A stretch of 64,000 nucleotides of DNA from Heterodera schachtii (GCA_023374025.1 SIJG01000007.1:291852-355851), one strand, 5' to 3'; counted from the first letter of the stretch, positions 23,601 to 36,408 are shown. Notes: generated by a model from the sequence alone, not told the origin. Made by a program: numbers and translations.

Positions 23601-26600
23601 TTAATTAATTGTTGGCCGCATGATCAAATTCCAATGATCAGAGAGAAAAGCCAACACTGATCATAATCAGACTGCGGTCAAACTTTTGCTTTTGAAGTTT
23701 TTTCATCTGGTAACTGATCAGACTGCGATTGATCATTTTGTTTATAATCATTGATCAGACTGCGCTTAAATGTTGGGACAGATCACTCAATAAATTTTGG
23801 TATCTTATCACAGATCAGACTGCAATCAACCTTTAGCGGAATACGGTGATTGATCACTGATCAGACTGTGGTTATTGACTACTGATCATTCAATAAATTT
23901 TGGTATCTGATTACTGGTCAGACTGCAGCCAAACTTTTGTTTCTGAACACTGATTGTGAGCAGACGGTTAAACTTTCTGATCATTCAATAAATTTGGTAT
24001 CTGATCACTGATTAAACTCGCTATCCATCTAAAAATTTGGTTTTCTAAACATTCACCGTTTTCATCTCCATCAGCCCCAGCAACAGTCCGCATTCCCACA
24101 GGTGCCGTGTCTCCGTTTTGGCATCGTTGAACAGATGCAACAGCTCGAGCATCCCGCGCCAAACACTGAAGCGCAGGTCGCATTTGGCCGCGCTGAAATG
24201 GAGATGAGGGCACAGCACATTTTTGAAGCTGACACGGAAGAGGGGCGAGGAAAAGCCACCTGCTGTCAAAACGGGGGGGGGGGGGATAAACGGTAAGCTA
24301 ATTAGGACTAATTAATATTCATTTGATAGGTATGCAAAAAAGTTAGGGTGAGCCATGAGCCAATTAATTCTTCAAATTTTCCAAAAATTTGATCAAAATT
24401 AATGATCGTATGATCGGAAAACTTATACTACAAATCGTTAATTTTTAGTGTGCAAAAAAATACTGAGTCAGAAAAAAATTAAAAAAAAAAAATTAATGAA
24501 AACTGCAATTTTAAAATTTTAAAATGAATAGGAGTTCGAATAATTTGAGGATAAGTTAGCACTACTGTACTGGGTAGTATTTCTGTAAAAATTCGTGTGC
24601 TCTTCATTCATATCATTTTTTAAATAATTATTGGTTCCAAATTTGGGGAAAAAAAAAATTATTTTTATTATAAAAAAAAAAACGAAAAATGCAAAAATAA
24701 TTCGTTATTTTTAACGCCACCTTCACTGCATTCGGGGCAGTGCATTTTGTGCTGCAAAATGGTAAAGTCTTCGTCAGTGAATGTCCGTTTGACTTCGGCA
24801 TTCATCGCAAAGTAAAGTGAATAGAGCAGCTTGAAATGTTTCCAATCAATTTCTGAAAATGATTTTAATTAATTGGGGATAATTAATGAACAGATAAAAT
24901 CAATAATTATTTAAGTAATGAAATCAATAATTAATTATTAATTAACTAATCGAAAAAATTAATTGATTAAATAAATAATTAACTAAATGAAAATCACTAA
25001 TCAATATTTGTAATTAATTCATTGAGTATAATTAGTTACAATAATTGATCAATTAATAATTAATTACGATAATTGATCAATTAATAATTACGATAATCGA
25101 TCAATTAATAACTAATTAACCGACCTCCGTCAAACCATTGGATGAGCAATCCGTCCAACACATTGGTGCCGTACAGCCAGAAACAGGTGGCCGTGTAGGA
25201 GGACATCATCCGCTGCACTTGGCAATCCTGGAAAATCAAGGAATCAAACCGTGACTAATCGAAATGTCAAGAATCGCGGCTTTGAAAAAATTTCAGCGAT
25301 TTTTTTGGCAAAAAAAAAAAAAATTATAATTCATAATAATTTTTTGAAAAATCGCTAGAAAATTTTTTCTGGAGGAAAACGATGTGGAGAAACAAGCTGC
25401 TTATTTTGCCGACACCCTTTATGGAAAATGGCATTTGTCAGTCACTCTTTAAAATTTAATTAACAATGTATAACTAATTAAATTAATTAATAATTAATTG
25501 CCTGATTTCGCCGTGTGGCGATTGTGAAAGGCATTGACAGAGTGTGCGCGGTGGAAAGAGTGCCGGCGAATGAGAAGAATTCGGCACGGACATGGAAATA
25601 AAAGAGGGGCCTTTTGCCGGTTTGCATTGCGGAACGGGCATCCAACAGAGAATCCTTTTTAAAAAATGTAAATTAAAAATTGAATTAAAAATTCATTTAA
25701 TTATTAAAAAAAAAAGATAATTTAAGAGGAAATATAATCCCACGGCATTTAAAATAAATTAATCCAACAGTTTGATAATCCCGACTGGAAGGCTGTCAGA
25801 GAAAATTTGGAAAATTTTGGCTAAATTTTAAAATAAATTGCAATAATTTTGCAAAAAATCACTTTTTTTCTTTGAAAAAAAAAAAAAAATTTTTTTTTTA
25901 AAGTGACAAAAAAATATCGAAATAATAACAAAAAATAAATGGCAAAAATAATGACAAAATGCTGGCGTAAATATTTTAGTATTTCTAGTTACAAAAAGTG
26001 GATTATAAAATGAGAATTTCCGAGTTAAAAATTTGTTTTTCATGCGTTTCTCAACGAAACAAAGCCGCTGAAAAAAAAAGTATAAAAAACAAAATTAAAA
26101 AAAAAAAAAAACCAAAATCCAATTCCACCCCTATTACGCATATCCGGCAAAATTTTTGGGTTTTCAAATTTCAAAAAAAATGGAAAATGTTTCTCCACAC
26201 TTTTTGGCGCGTCGTACACAAAAGGTGGGGATAAGTGGCGCACCATCCGTTGTGTTCAGCGTCAAATAGTGGCGGAATGGAAATGCACTCGCGCGAGTTC
26301 ACATCCGACTTTTTGTGCGCCGTGTTACCACCCTCTGCAAAAAAAAAAAAAAAAAAATTCGAACATAAATTATTAGTTTTGGTCTCGAGTCGTAAAATTA
26401 GGTCCGGGAATCTCAGCATTTTGGTCTCGACTCGAGACATGGCTCGGATTGAGGTTCGAGAAACATAAATTATTAGTTTTGGTCTCGAGTCGTAAAATTA
26501 GGTCCGGGAATCTCAGCATTTTTGGTCTCGACTCGAGACATGGCTCGGATTGAGGTTCGAGAAAAGAAATTTTTCTGGAGTCTTGTCTTGAGTCTCTCAC

Positions 26601-29600
26601 TCTCAGGTTTAAACGGTCTCGAGACTCTCGTATCACGACCCGTGACTAGAGTCTCAATGTTGGTCTCGAGTCGAGAAATGGCTCGACTTGAGGCTCGAGC
26701 ACCGGAATTTGTTAGGAGTCTTGTCCTGAGTCTGCCTCGCTCTCAGGAAATCGGTCTCGAGAAATCTCGAGTCGCGTGACCCATGACTCGAGAAAAATCT
26801 CGAATTCTTTGCAAGGGTATCGGTTACGAGGTCTCGTACAGTTTCAGAATTTTACTTACCCTCCGATGCTTTGGCATTGTTGCGCTTAACCCCAGTGGCC
26901 GGCTTCATTGCCAAAAGTGCGGCCGAAGGAGTCCTAAAATAAATTTAAAAATAATAATTATTAATTGCTAAAAAAAATAATTAAAATATTTTTAATTATT
27001 GGAATTTAAAACATTTTTTCTGAGAATAATTTGCCCACTTTCGAACTGGCGACGGCGGATCAAATGTTTTGCGATGGCGCATTTCCTGCTGAATTTGTTG
27101 CGCCACCTCCTCACTGACAATTTGCAAGGAAAAGTCGCGGAAAAAGCAAAAACGGCACAACGACACAATTTTCATGGGAAAACTAAAAAAAAAAACTTCA
27201 TTTAACAACACTGAGTTAGAAAATTTAAAAACACATGGATTTTGATTTATTTAAAAAAAAAAATGGCTACCGTAACGCGGATTTTTAGCAGAAAAAAAGG
27301 AAGAGAAAATTTTCGAAATTTTTCCCGAATTTTTAACATTAAAATGGAAATGTATAAAGAAATGCGGCACAAAAAAAAAATTATAAATTCCGTTATTCCT
27401 AACTGCATTTTTCACCAGCGGTTTTCCACGTTACCCGAAGCCCAGCTTTTTTCTCGACTCGAAACCCGAAATTCGAACCGACTTTTTGGTTCCTTGACAC
27501 CCTCATATAGAGAAATTCGTGTTCTAGAATGCGGGATTAGGTCTTCAGGAAAGGCAATTAAATGGTTCGATGTGTCCGAATTCGAACCCAAAATGCCGTC
27601 CTCCCCGCCCCTACCGATTTGTTTTTTCAGTAAATCCTCTTAAAATTAAAAATGTCCCACAGATTGTTGGTGACCAGGATTGGGTTCACACTTGGCTCCA
27701 AACAGATGATGGAGTCGCCGAGCAGCACGTCCGCCATGCCGTACACCATGTGCAGCAGGGGGCCGACCAGCTTTGTGCCGGTCGGCGCCAACGATTTGTT
27801 GGAGCGAATTTCGACAGAAAAGCCCTGGAGGGGTTATTTATGCATTTAATCCAATCAAATTTCGACGGAAAAGCCCTGGGGGCATTTAATCCATAATTTA
27901 TTCATTTAACCCAAACGAATTTCGACGATAAATTGCAGGGGGAGGGCAATTTTAATTTTCCATTTTTAAATTTTAAGACAATTCAATTTGGAATATGATT
28001 TTGTGATCAAATCCTAACAATTAGTGATCACTAGGGATTCCATTTTTATGTAAGAAAAATCGCGAAATATGTAAATAAAATATGTATAAAAAATGTTAAA
28101 ATATGTATGAAATATGTACAAAAACCCCCAAATATGTACGAAAATATGTAAATAAAATTTTTTTTAATGGTTATTTTTTGGAAAAAAATTCTTCGTAAAA
28201 AGTAAAATAGGCACAAAATGCCATAAAAATGACCAAAATAGGCTTAGCATCACATTTTAGTATTTTAAAAATTAATTTTGATATATCATTTTTTGAAAAA
28301 AAAAATCGATTTTTTAGGGATACATTTTCAAAAAAAAACTTTTTTAATTTTTCACAAAAAATTTCTATAAAAATTCTCAAAAATCCTCAAAATAAATAAA
28401 AAAAACACACTGGTACTGAAACTGGGCTTTTTTCTCCAACTCAAAAAGTTCTCAATAAAACATTTTGAAAAAAATTGTAATTTTTTATTTTTCGGGAGGA
28501 CACGATACGGGGGTGGGGGCGACCTGCACCGGTGCACCCCAAAACTCAGCCGCCGAAACTCAGCCGACCAAAACTCAGCCGAGGAAAAATTTTTTTAAAA
28601 CTTAGAAATTTTTGAAGAAAAAATTCTTAGAAAATTCTATGAGAAAAAAAATTTTCAAAAAATTTTCAGCGATTTTTTTGAAAATTTTTTGAAATTTCTT
28701 AGAATATGTCATTAAATTTTCAAAAAATCGCCTGAAAATTTTTTGAAAATTTTTTTTTCTCATAGAATTTTTAATTAAAAATTTTTCTAAGATTTTTTTT
28801 TCTTGAAAATTTCTAACTTTGAAAATTTTTTAAAAATTTATTCGCGGCTGAGTTACGGCGGCTGAGTTTTGTCCTGCTCCTCGACCTGCACTACCGTCAA
28901 AATTAAGTCGGTAATAAAGAAAAAAAAGTGAGTGATCATATTAGAGTTGCACGGTATTCGGTAATTGTAAAAAAACCGGTACCGGTAATTTTCGGGTTGA
29001 AAAACCGGTACTTTTTGGCTGGGAAAACCGGTACTAGTACCGGTACCGGTTAAAACCGGTACTAGGTACGGTGCTTGCGCGTTTTATAAAAACCGCCACC
29101 CAGTCGCGTTTTATAAAACCGCCAGTCGCGTTTTATAAATCCGCCAATGGGTTTGAAAACAAAAATGGGTAACACAAATAAATTCATAACTTTGCTTAAA
29201 TTCACTCAAATTAATATATAATGGTACCATTCAATAGCTCTAGGTGTTCTCTATCAGAATATAATTTTCTAAAATTTTTTACTTAAATATAAAAAAAGTT
29301 ATAAAGCATTGAACATGCTATATTTTTTGCAAGTGTTATGCATATATATTTGCAATCATTTAAAATTTATAAGTGTTTAAAATGCAATTATCGCAAAACT
29401 GATTTATATATTTGATAGCCCTAAGAATTCTCTATTACCTCTAAAATTTCAGAAAATTTCATTGAATTTCAAAAATGTTCTGGGCAAAAAATTCTGATTT
29501 AAAATTTCTTTGAAATTTTAAGACAAACTTTTTTTATATTTAAGTAAAAAATTTTAGAAAATTATATTCTGATAGAGAACACCTAGAGCTATTGAATGGT

Positions 29601-32600
29601 ACCATTACATATTAATTTGAGTGAATTTAAGCAAAGTTATGAATTTATTTGTGTTACCCATTTTTGTTTTCAAACCCATTGGCGGATTTATAAAACGCGA
29701 CTGGCGGTTTTATAAAACGCGACTGGGTGGCGGTTTTTATAAAACGCGCAAGCACGCTAGGTACTCAGTTGTACCGGTTTTTTCAGTACCAGTACCGGTA
29801 CCGTGCAACCCTAGATCATATGGACCCTAATGGAATGATGATTCTATAAATTTTTGCAAAACTCAAACGCCTAACACTGGACAATTTGTGACCAAAAATG
29901 AGTCAGCGATCTGTGCTCTTTGAAAAGGAAGATACGGTAGTAAGCTTTTCTGGGATACTGTATCACTCATTGACTCGTTTTCCACTTGACCCATTGTCCG
30001 GGGAGACAGATGAACAAATGGCATGCCATCCTTCTTTTTTTTTTTTTTACCTGTATCCGTGCAGCCAACACGCCCAAATTGTACAGCATGTGGGCATAGA
30101 AGGACAGGGCCGAGTCCATGAAGGTACGGTTGTCGTAACCGTAATGCGTCATACGGTGGATTTGATGTTCGCGCAATTTTCGCCACAACAAATTGCCGTG
30201 CTGTACAAACAATTTAAAAATGTAAAAATAAATAATTAAATAAAATTAAAATAATTTTTTTCATTTTTTAAATTTACGGAATTGGAGAAATCGCGTTGGA
30301 GCGCCAGCGCGGCGACTAATTGCTTCTTGAAATTGGCCAAATGGGCTTCAAATTCGGCACTGGTTAAGCATTTTTGTTGGCACAATGTGTACAATTCGTG
30401 CAGCGAAATCAACGCGGTTACATAAGCCTGGACAAAAAACTCAATTCGACATTTTACCGTATAAAGAAATGTTACAGTAATTGGGGGACGAAATTCTATT
30501 TGGCATTTTTTTACCGTATAAAAATTACAGTTTTATTCTACCGTATAAATATTACAGTAATTGTGGGACAAAATTCAATCGGGAGCGTTTTACCGTATAA
30601 AATTACAGTTTTATTCTACCGCATAAATAGGTATTACAGTAATTGTGGGACAAAATTCAATCGGGAGCATTTTACCGTATAAAATTACAGTTTTATTCTA
30701 CCGTATAAATATTACAGTAATTGTGGGACAGTAAAAATTGGCATTGGCATATGAAATTATCAAAATTCGGCGCAAAAATGAAAGAGGCATGAAAACTTCT
30801 TAAATCAAGAATGATCTTAAGTTAAATGTCGTAAATTTCCCGAATTTAGCCCCTCCATGAATTAGAGCCCCCCCCCCCCCCTGAAATAAAGTCCTTGAAA
30901 TTCCAGCCTCATGGAAAAATGTTCACATATCTCCGGAAAAATTGAATAATGTAAAAAATCGAATCGCATCAAGAAAGCCAGGCAAGGGTTTGAAATTTTG
31001 AGAATTTTTGCAAGAAATTTTTTGACAATTTTTGTTTCCTACGAAAAATTTTTATAACAAATAAAATTAATAGATTTTCTGTCCTCTACCTGATAAAATC
31101 GTTCAAATTGTTGATCATTTGGCTGAACGGTCGGAGGCGGTTGCATCCGATGCGCTTTGTTCACCAGCTCAACCAGGGCAGCGTGGATTTTTTCCTGAAA
31201 TTCCGAAAAAATTCGTTTTCGATTGTAAAATTGAGAAAAATGATAATAATAATTAGCATTTTGAATTTTCAACTGTTAATTATATTTTTTTAAATTTTTT
31301 TTCGAGAAAACCACTTGAAAATTAAAAAAAAAAACATTAAAAAGACATGCTTTTCCAAAAATGTGTCATAATTTTTTAAAATTTTCTTTTTTATGCCTTT
31401 TAAATTTAGTAAATTTATTGGCATTTTTCAAATAAATTTTTTTGATCACCCAGAATTCTTCTTCAAGTGATCGGACCGGCACACCAATTTTGAGAGGGAT
31501 ATATTTCACTTTTTGGTGGCACATGCCTTAAAATGTTTGCCACCATAGTCCAACAAATTCGTGTCCTGATCCGACTCCAAACGGTTGGCCACCGACAAAA
31601 GGGACCAGCACAGGAAGCTCCATTCGTCAAAGTACCCGACGGGTACAGTATCTGCAAAAAGGACGGCTACCGTATACAATCAACAGTAGGCCAGCCAATT
31701 TCAAATTTTAGAGAGGTGAAGCCACGGCTGAGCGGAATAAAATTTTTCTTGAAAATTTCAACGAGTGTTCGGGCCAGATTTCACCCCAAATACAGTTTAT
31801 AGGGGATACAGTATTTGAGAAAGAGCTACAGTATGCAAGCATAAAATCGATTTGTTTGGCAATTTCAAATCTCACGGTGAAGCCCCCTGGGAGTAAGAAT
31901 TCTAAAAAATTTTAAGAAATTTTTAAATATGCCTTTTTTAATAGGCTTATATTTTAAAAAGTTTTATCGAACTTAACTCTTTCTATAATTAATAAAATCG
32001 CACCTTAATTTATAGGCATACTCCCCGGTATAAGACTAACTTAACCTGAAAATATTTTAACCCTTATTGGTTTTAGAAATTTTTTCGAAATTCTTAGTTT
32101 TCCATTATTTTTTTTTTAATATAAAATTAATCCATAAATATTTTTTTCCAGAAAGTGCCCAAAACGCCCCAAATTTTATAGGCATACTATTAATGTACTC
32201 TCATGCTTATACTCTGAGCTGGTGCTGTATCTACAAAAATCCAATACAGTAAACCATTAATGCCGAAGTGCAATTAATTCACTATTTGGCAAAGGCCCTT
32301 CCCCGAAAATTCTGCGTCCCCGAATCTTTCTCTCCAGGCTTCACCCCGATCAAATTTTCATTTTTTGATCAAAAATTGCCCGCTGTTGAAGAGGAGGAGG
32401 AAAGTGCCGTAATTTTGGCTTCAATTTCGATCAGTATTTTGTACAGCGATCGGTTCAGCTGTTCAACGCGTTGATCACTGCTCAGCGATTGGTCCTCCTG
32501 CAGTTGGCCACATTGGGTGGTGTCCTTGGACTGAATGCGCTTCACGCGATGGAAAGTGCACAGCTAACAAAAAAAATTCAAAAATTTAAATTTTTAAAAT

Positions 32601-34180
32601 AAAAAATGCCAAAAAAATTCAAAATTTTATATTTTTAATTGAAAATGCCAAAAATTGTTGACAGAAAATTTGCCATAACTTCGCTCAAAATGAACAAAAT
32701 TTTACAATCTTAATATAATTCAATAGCACTATGTGTTCTCTATTAGCTTGCAAAATTTCAAAAAAATTCGTTAAATCTCAAAAAAGTTATGACCTGAGGA
32801 ACTGAAAAAAAAATTTAAAAACATTTTTGTTCATAACTTTTTTTGAAACTAAACAAAATTTTTTGAAATTTTGCAAACTAATAGAAAACACTTAGGGCTA
32901 TCGACAGATATAAAGAATTATTGTTGTTTAAAAATTTGGTTGCTTTTGAGCAAAGTTACATATATGAAAAATGTTTTTCATTTAATGGTTTTTTGACTAA
33001 TGCCCATTTTGATGGGTTTTGACTAGAGTTGAGCGGGACCGGGACCGGGACGGGAATTCCCGGTTTTTTCAGGTCCCGGTCCCGGTCCCGATCCCGGTTT
33101 TTGGAAAAACAGAAATCCCGGTCCCGGTTTTTCCAGTCCCGGTCCCGGCGGGACTAAATAAGCACTGGTAAGAATGAGGGTCTGGTGAGAAAAGAGAAGG
33201 GAATTGGTGAGGAATGGGAAATTTTTGAGAAAAAAAATTAAATTATTTATTTCATTTAAAGTATTCTTCCATGATCTTATGTGGTGAAGTGGCTAAACCT
33301 TCTGACCTTCGGTGGTCTGCTCTTGGGTTCAATTCCCCAACATAACATAAACTTTTTTCATATTTTCTTTACATTATTTCATTTAAATTTAATTAATAAA
33401 AATAGTTCAACTTAAAAATTATTAGTTTTTCTTTTTTTAAGCAGCCTAAAACCACAAATGAATCAAATATTTAGTCATTTTTTGACAAATTCTGTTAACA
33501 TATTACACTCAAAATTTCAAAATTTTTCCGGCGGCGCCTATCGGCACCGCCGGACCCCGCCCCCAATGATCCAAAAAGTTTTTTGGAAAAGCCGCGCCAC
33601 AAAAAGAGCAATTTAAAAGCAAAAAATTTAAGAAATTGTTAATTTAGTTAAAAAATCCAGAATTATATGACTCAGAAAATTCTAAGACCCCCCCCCCTCG
33701 AAATAAAATTTTTTTTTAATTTTCCTAAGAATAATGGAAAAATTCACCCCAAACGAAAATTTAAAAATTTTAATGTACATTTATGAATATAAGAAAATTT
33801 TCGAAAAAAGTGCACTCAAATTTCAAATTTTCTTCAAAAAATTTTCACTTGGGAAAATTCCCGGTTGGTCCCGGTCCCGGATTTTTTCGCGGTCCCGGTC
33901 CCGGTCCCGGACGAAAATCGAGGCCCCGGTCCCGGTCCCGACTTTTCTGGTCACGGTAAGTCCCGGTCCCGGTTTTTGTCAAATTTCCCGGTCCCGCTCA
34001 ACTCTAGTTTTGACGAATCATAACACCAAATTGACTCACAAAATCAAACATTTCCATGTGAAGTGGTGCAAATTCACTGTTGTTATTACTGTTATTATTA
34101 TTGAAATTGTTATTGTTGGCATTGGCACTTATATTTGTTGATTGTTGCTGCATTTGGCCAATGATAAGTGACGATGCCAT
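19988..34180 (-). CDS. STAT-family transcription factor (nematode STA type)
   Basis: Twenty-one exons on the minus strand: 34180-34040, 32563-32380, 31651-31527, 31194-31090, 30427-30278, 30200-30051, 27824-27661, 27182-27039, 26933-26860, 26334-26201, 25654-25502, 25227-25125, 24852-24721, 24262-24057, 23548-23357, 22978-22779, 22278-22188, 22115-21953, 21591-21128, 20901-20507 and 20156-19988. They predict 1,212 residues. An Asn-rich N-terminus replaces the usual N-domain. Helices at about 48-285 are the coiled coil. The DNA-binding/linker region is marked by [18 protein letters not shown] and [11 protein letters not shown], which I recall from nematode STATs. The SH2 domain holds LAMRLS (Arg671) at the position of LLRFS. 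A 280-residue Ser/Gln/His/Asn tail carries SYVPTQRL; Tyr1145 (codon 20542-20544) resembles the STAT6-type GYVP activation site. The role inferred is phosphotyrosine-dependent transcriptional control. Three introns start with GC, and intron 14 has no AG acceptor (best join TG|GTC at 23548). Two hAT-like elements lie in introns. Confidence 0.8.
23640..24010. repeat. Degenerate intronic repeat built around TGATCAGACTGC
   Basis: The phrase (C)TGATCAGACTG(C/T)(G/A) recurs about six times. Alternating with it are TTCAATAAATTTTGGTATCTGAT phrases at spacing of roughly 80-110 bp. It fills the STAT intron that lacks a normal acceptor. Confidence 0.65.
26373..26800. repeat. Intronic tandem repeat rich in CTCGAG
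   Basis: A unit of about 95 bp, beginning TTATTAGTTTTGGTCTCGAG and ending GATTGAGGTTCGAGAAA, occurs twice almost unchanged. More diverged copies run to about 26800. GGTCTCGA(C/G)TCGAGA palindromes are frequent. Confidence 0.7.
28540..28885. repeat. Foldback element with AAACTCAGCCG arms
   Basis: The left end has ACTCAGCCGCCGAAACTCAG and a further CTCAGCCG. The right end has CGGCTGAGTTACGGCGGCTG. The AT-rich interior is also largely self-complementary. The right border TTTTGTCCTGCTCC resembles that of the element at 39892-40218 (TTTTGTACTGCTCC). Confidence 0.65.
28942..29813. mobile_element. 872-bp non-autonomous hAT-like foldback element
   Basis: Perfect 8-bp target duplications GATCATAT (28934-28941 and 29814-29821) flank ends TAGAGTTGCACGGTA and TACCGTGCAACCCTA. 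Long inverted arms of about 300 bp (28942-29290 and 29520-29813) contain ACCGGTACCGG motifs and GCGTTTTATAAA repeats. There is no transposase reading frame. It sits in a STAT intron (27825-30050). TAGAG ends and the 8-bp duplication fit the hAT superfamily. Confidence 0.85.
30455..30725. repeat. Intronic tandem repeat, unit about 88 bp, three copies
   Basis: The unit contains TTTTACCGTATAAAATTACAG, TTTTATTCTACCGTATAAAT and ATTACAGTAATTGTGGGAC, repeated in the same order. It lies in STAT intron 30428-31089. Confidence 0.75.
32673..32965. repeat. Imperfect palindromic repeat (family also at 29200-29600, 37535-37915, 61520-61800)
   Basis: The arms read ATAACTTCGCTCAAAATGAAC ... TGTGTTCTCTATTAGCTTGC, and then in reverse GCAAACTAATAGAAAACACT ... 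TTTTGAGCAAAGTTA. The same arm sequence with small changes is seen in the three other places. Confidence 0.7.
33024..34006. mobile_element. 983-bp non-autonomous hAT-like element with GGGACC-rich ends
   Basis: Perfect 8-bp duplications GTTTTGAC (33016-33023 and 34007-34014) flank ends TAGAGTTGAGCGGGACCGGG and CCCGGTCCCGCTCAACTCTA. Both subterminal regions carry many CCCGGTCCCGG repeats, possible transposase-binding sites. Inside, 33280-33345 resembles a tRNA, with an A box (TGGTGAAGTGG) and a B box (GGTTCAATTCC). There is no transposase. It is inserted in STAT intron 1. Confidence 0.88.
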
Positions 34181-34905
34181 TTTGAATTTAAAAAATGTGA
34201 AAAAAATTGACAATTTGTGAAAAGGGAGCGAAATGAGAAACCTAAAAACAAAGAAAAATTGATAGAAAAGATAATGATGAAATTTAAAAATGGAGCTACC
34301 GAACAAATGACAAAAAAGTCAAGGACATTAAAAATGTGGAGGAAAAAATATTTATCAAAAAACACTCAAAATGGAATAACCAGTTAATTGAATTTAATTA
34401 GTGGCAATTAAAACGGTAATTAACCTCAAAGGCGAGAATGGTCAAGACCGCAAATCTACCGGGGTTAAACTCAATAAATGACTAAAATTCTTGCAACAAT
34501 TTCTTATTATTCGTGATAATTTTAAATAAATTTTTTAAATTAAATTATTAAAAGGAAGGAAAATTTATTGGTTGATTAAGACCATCAATTAAGTAATAAT
34601 TAATAGATTAATTAGCTTCGGCTAATTAGCGCTTCCGCCAACAGCACAGCGGACAGCTCCAAAAAAGTGCCACCTCAGAGCAGCAGATTCGGGTTGGTAT
34701 GTGAACGTTTAAATATGTGTGTGTGTGCTTCATCACGTAAGCGTGATGCAATTCGCGGCCCCTAATTAACTAATTAATTAATGAACATTTTGACAAAAAT
34801 GATTGTCCCGCGTTCAATCATTAGCAGCAGCATCATCGCCATCATCATTATGTATAACTAACTGGTTTCAATTACTCTGTTTTTCTCTGTTATCGAGCGA
34901 TTCGC

Positions 34906-34950
34906 CGGGGGCGGGAGAAAAGTGATCGAAATCACTTCCCGCCCCCGAGC
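34906..34950. promoter_or_regulatory. GC-rich hairpin upstream of STAT
   Basis: GGGGGCGGGA and GTGAT pair with ATCAC and TCCCGCCCCC around a CGAA loop, with a small internal loop of A residues. It is about 0.75 kb upstream of the STAT start codon. No function is known; it stands out against the AT-rich surroundings. Confidence 0.5.
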
Positions 34951-36023
34951 GCAGTCCATTTGGGAGGAGAAACTTTTTGCAAAATTCTAAAAATGGCAAA
35001 AAAAAATGATAATTTTAAAATATACACCAGAGATGCTTTAAATTTTTAAAATTCTGTTTTTTATTTTATTTTTTGTTAAATCGTATTATTTAAAACGAAA
35101 TTTTTTGAAATTAATTAACGCTAATTAATTAATTATCGTCGTGAGAGCAGAACACAGAGGAGTCATTATCACTCTCCGAAGCATTGAATTTGAACATGAA
35201 TCCGAAATAATTTAAGAAATGAAAAACGCCGCCGGGGTTTGAATTTGGAACAACAATTTTTAAATTAATTAATTAACATCAATTAATTAAATTAGGTAAT
35301 TGGAAGAGAACATATAGCAAAAATTCATTTTTGTTGTATTTCGAATTAAGCAAAATCCAAGAAAATAACGGTAAAATTATGAAAAGCCCCCGGGCGATGT
35401 TTGAGTTTTGGTTTATTATTTATTATTGTGCAACTGTAAGCCCAATGTGTCCGTCCATGATGACCTCGCCAACCGGCAGGGGCTCACGTGTGACAACAAA
35501 TTATCATTATCATCCATTTAATTCCACGTGGTTTAAGGGAATTAATTAATGGGGCGGGCGAAGGAATGGAAATTTTTTTTTTATTAAATTTGAAGACAAA
35601 AAATCATTCCGCGGTCAATCAAACTAAATATTACATAATAATGATGATTTAATCTATTGAAATTTGCGATGATTTTTAATTACTTTTTTCGGAATAAATC
35701 CGTTTAATTTTGTCTTGCGATAAATGCAAAGAATAATTAGTTGGAAAATATTTTAAGGAATTGAAAATTTTGTGTAAGAAATTTTTTTTTTTTCAGAATT
35801 TCGAAAAATAACGCAAAAACACTAAAAAAAAAATTCAGAATATTGTTTGTGTATGTGTGAATGTAAATTGTGAATAAATATTTTGGTTATTTTTTTTTTT
35901 GTTTGATCGGACGATTTTATGGATGGGTTACTGATAAGATAAAAATGAAAGTGACAGATGCATGGAAAGAAAAGAAATAAACATAAAAAGTAAAAAAGCT
36001 TAAAAGATAAAATAATTAAAAAT

Positions 36024-36408
36024 TGGATAAAATTGGGATTTTGGGAGAATTTTGGTGGATAAAATTCGGATTTTGGGAGAATTTTGGTGGATAAAATTGG
36101 GATTTTGGGAGAATTTGGTGGATAAAATTCGGATTTTGGGAGAATTTTGGTGGATAAAATTCGGATTTTGGGAGAATTTTGGTGGATAAAATTGGGATTT
36201 TGGGAGAATTTTGGTGGATAAAATTCGGATTTTGAGAGAACTTTGGTGGATAAAATTCGGATTTTGGGAGAATTCTGGTGGATAAAATTCGGATTTTGGG
36301 AGAATTCTGGTGGATAAAATTCGGATTTTGAGAGAATTTTGGTGGATAAAATTCGGATTTTGAGAGAACTTTGGTGGATAAAATTCGGATTTTGAGAGAA
36401 CTTTGGTG
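36024..36408. repeat. 32-bp minisatellite, about 12 copies
   Basis: The unit is GGATAAAATTCGGATTTTGG followed by GAGAATTTTGGT, with mostly single-base variants and one shorter unit. Because 32 is not a multiple of 3 the reverse strand is open in several frames, which produces long but meaningless reading frames. Confidence 0.9.
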
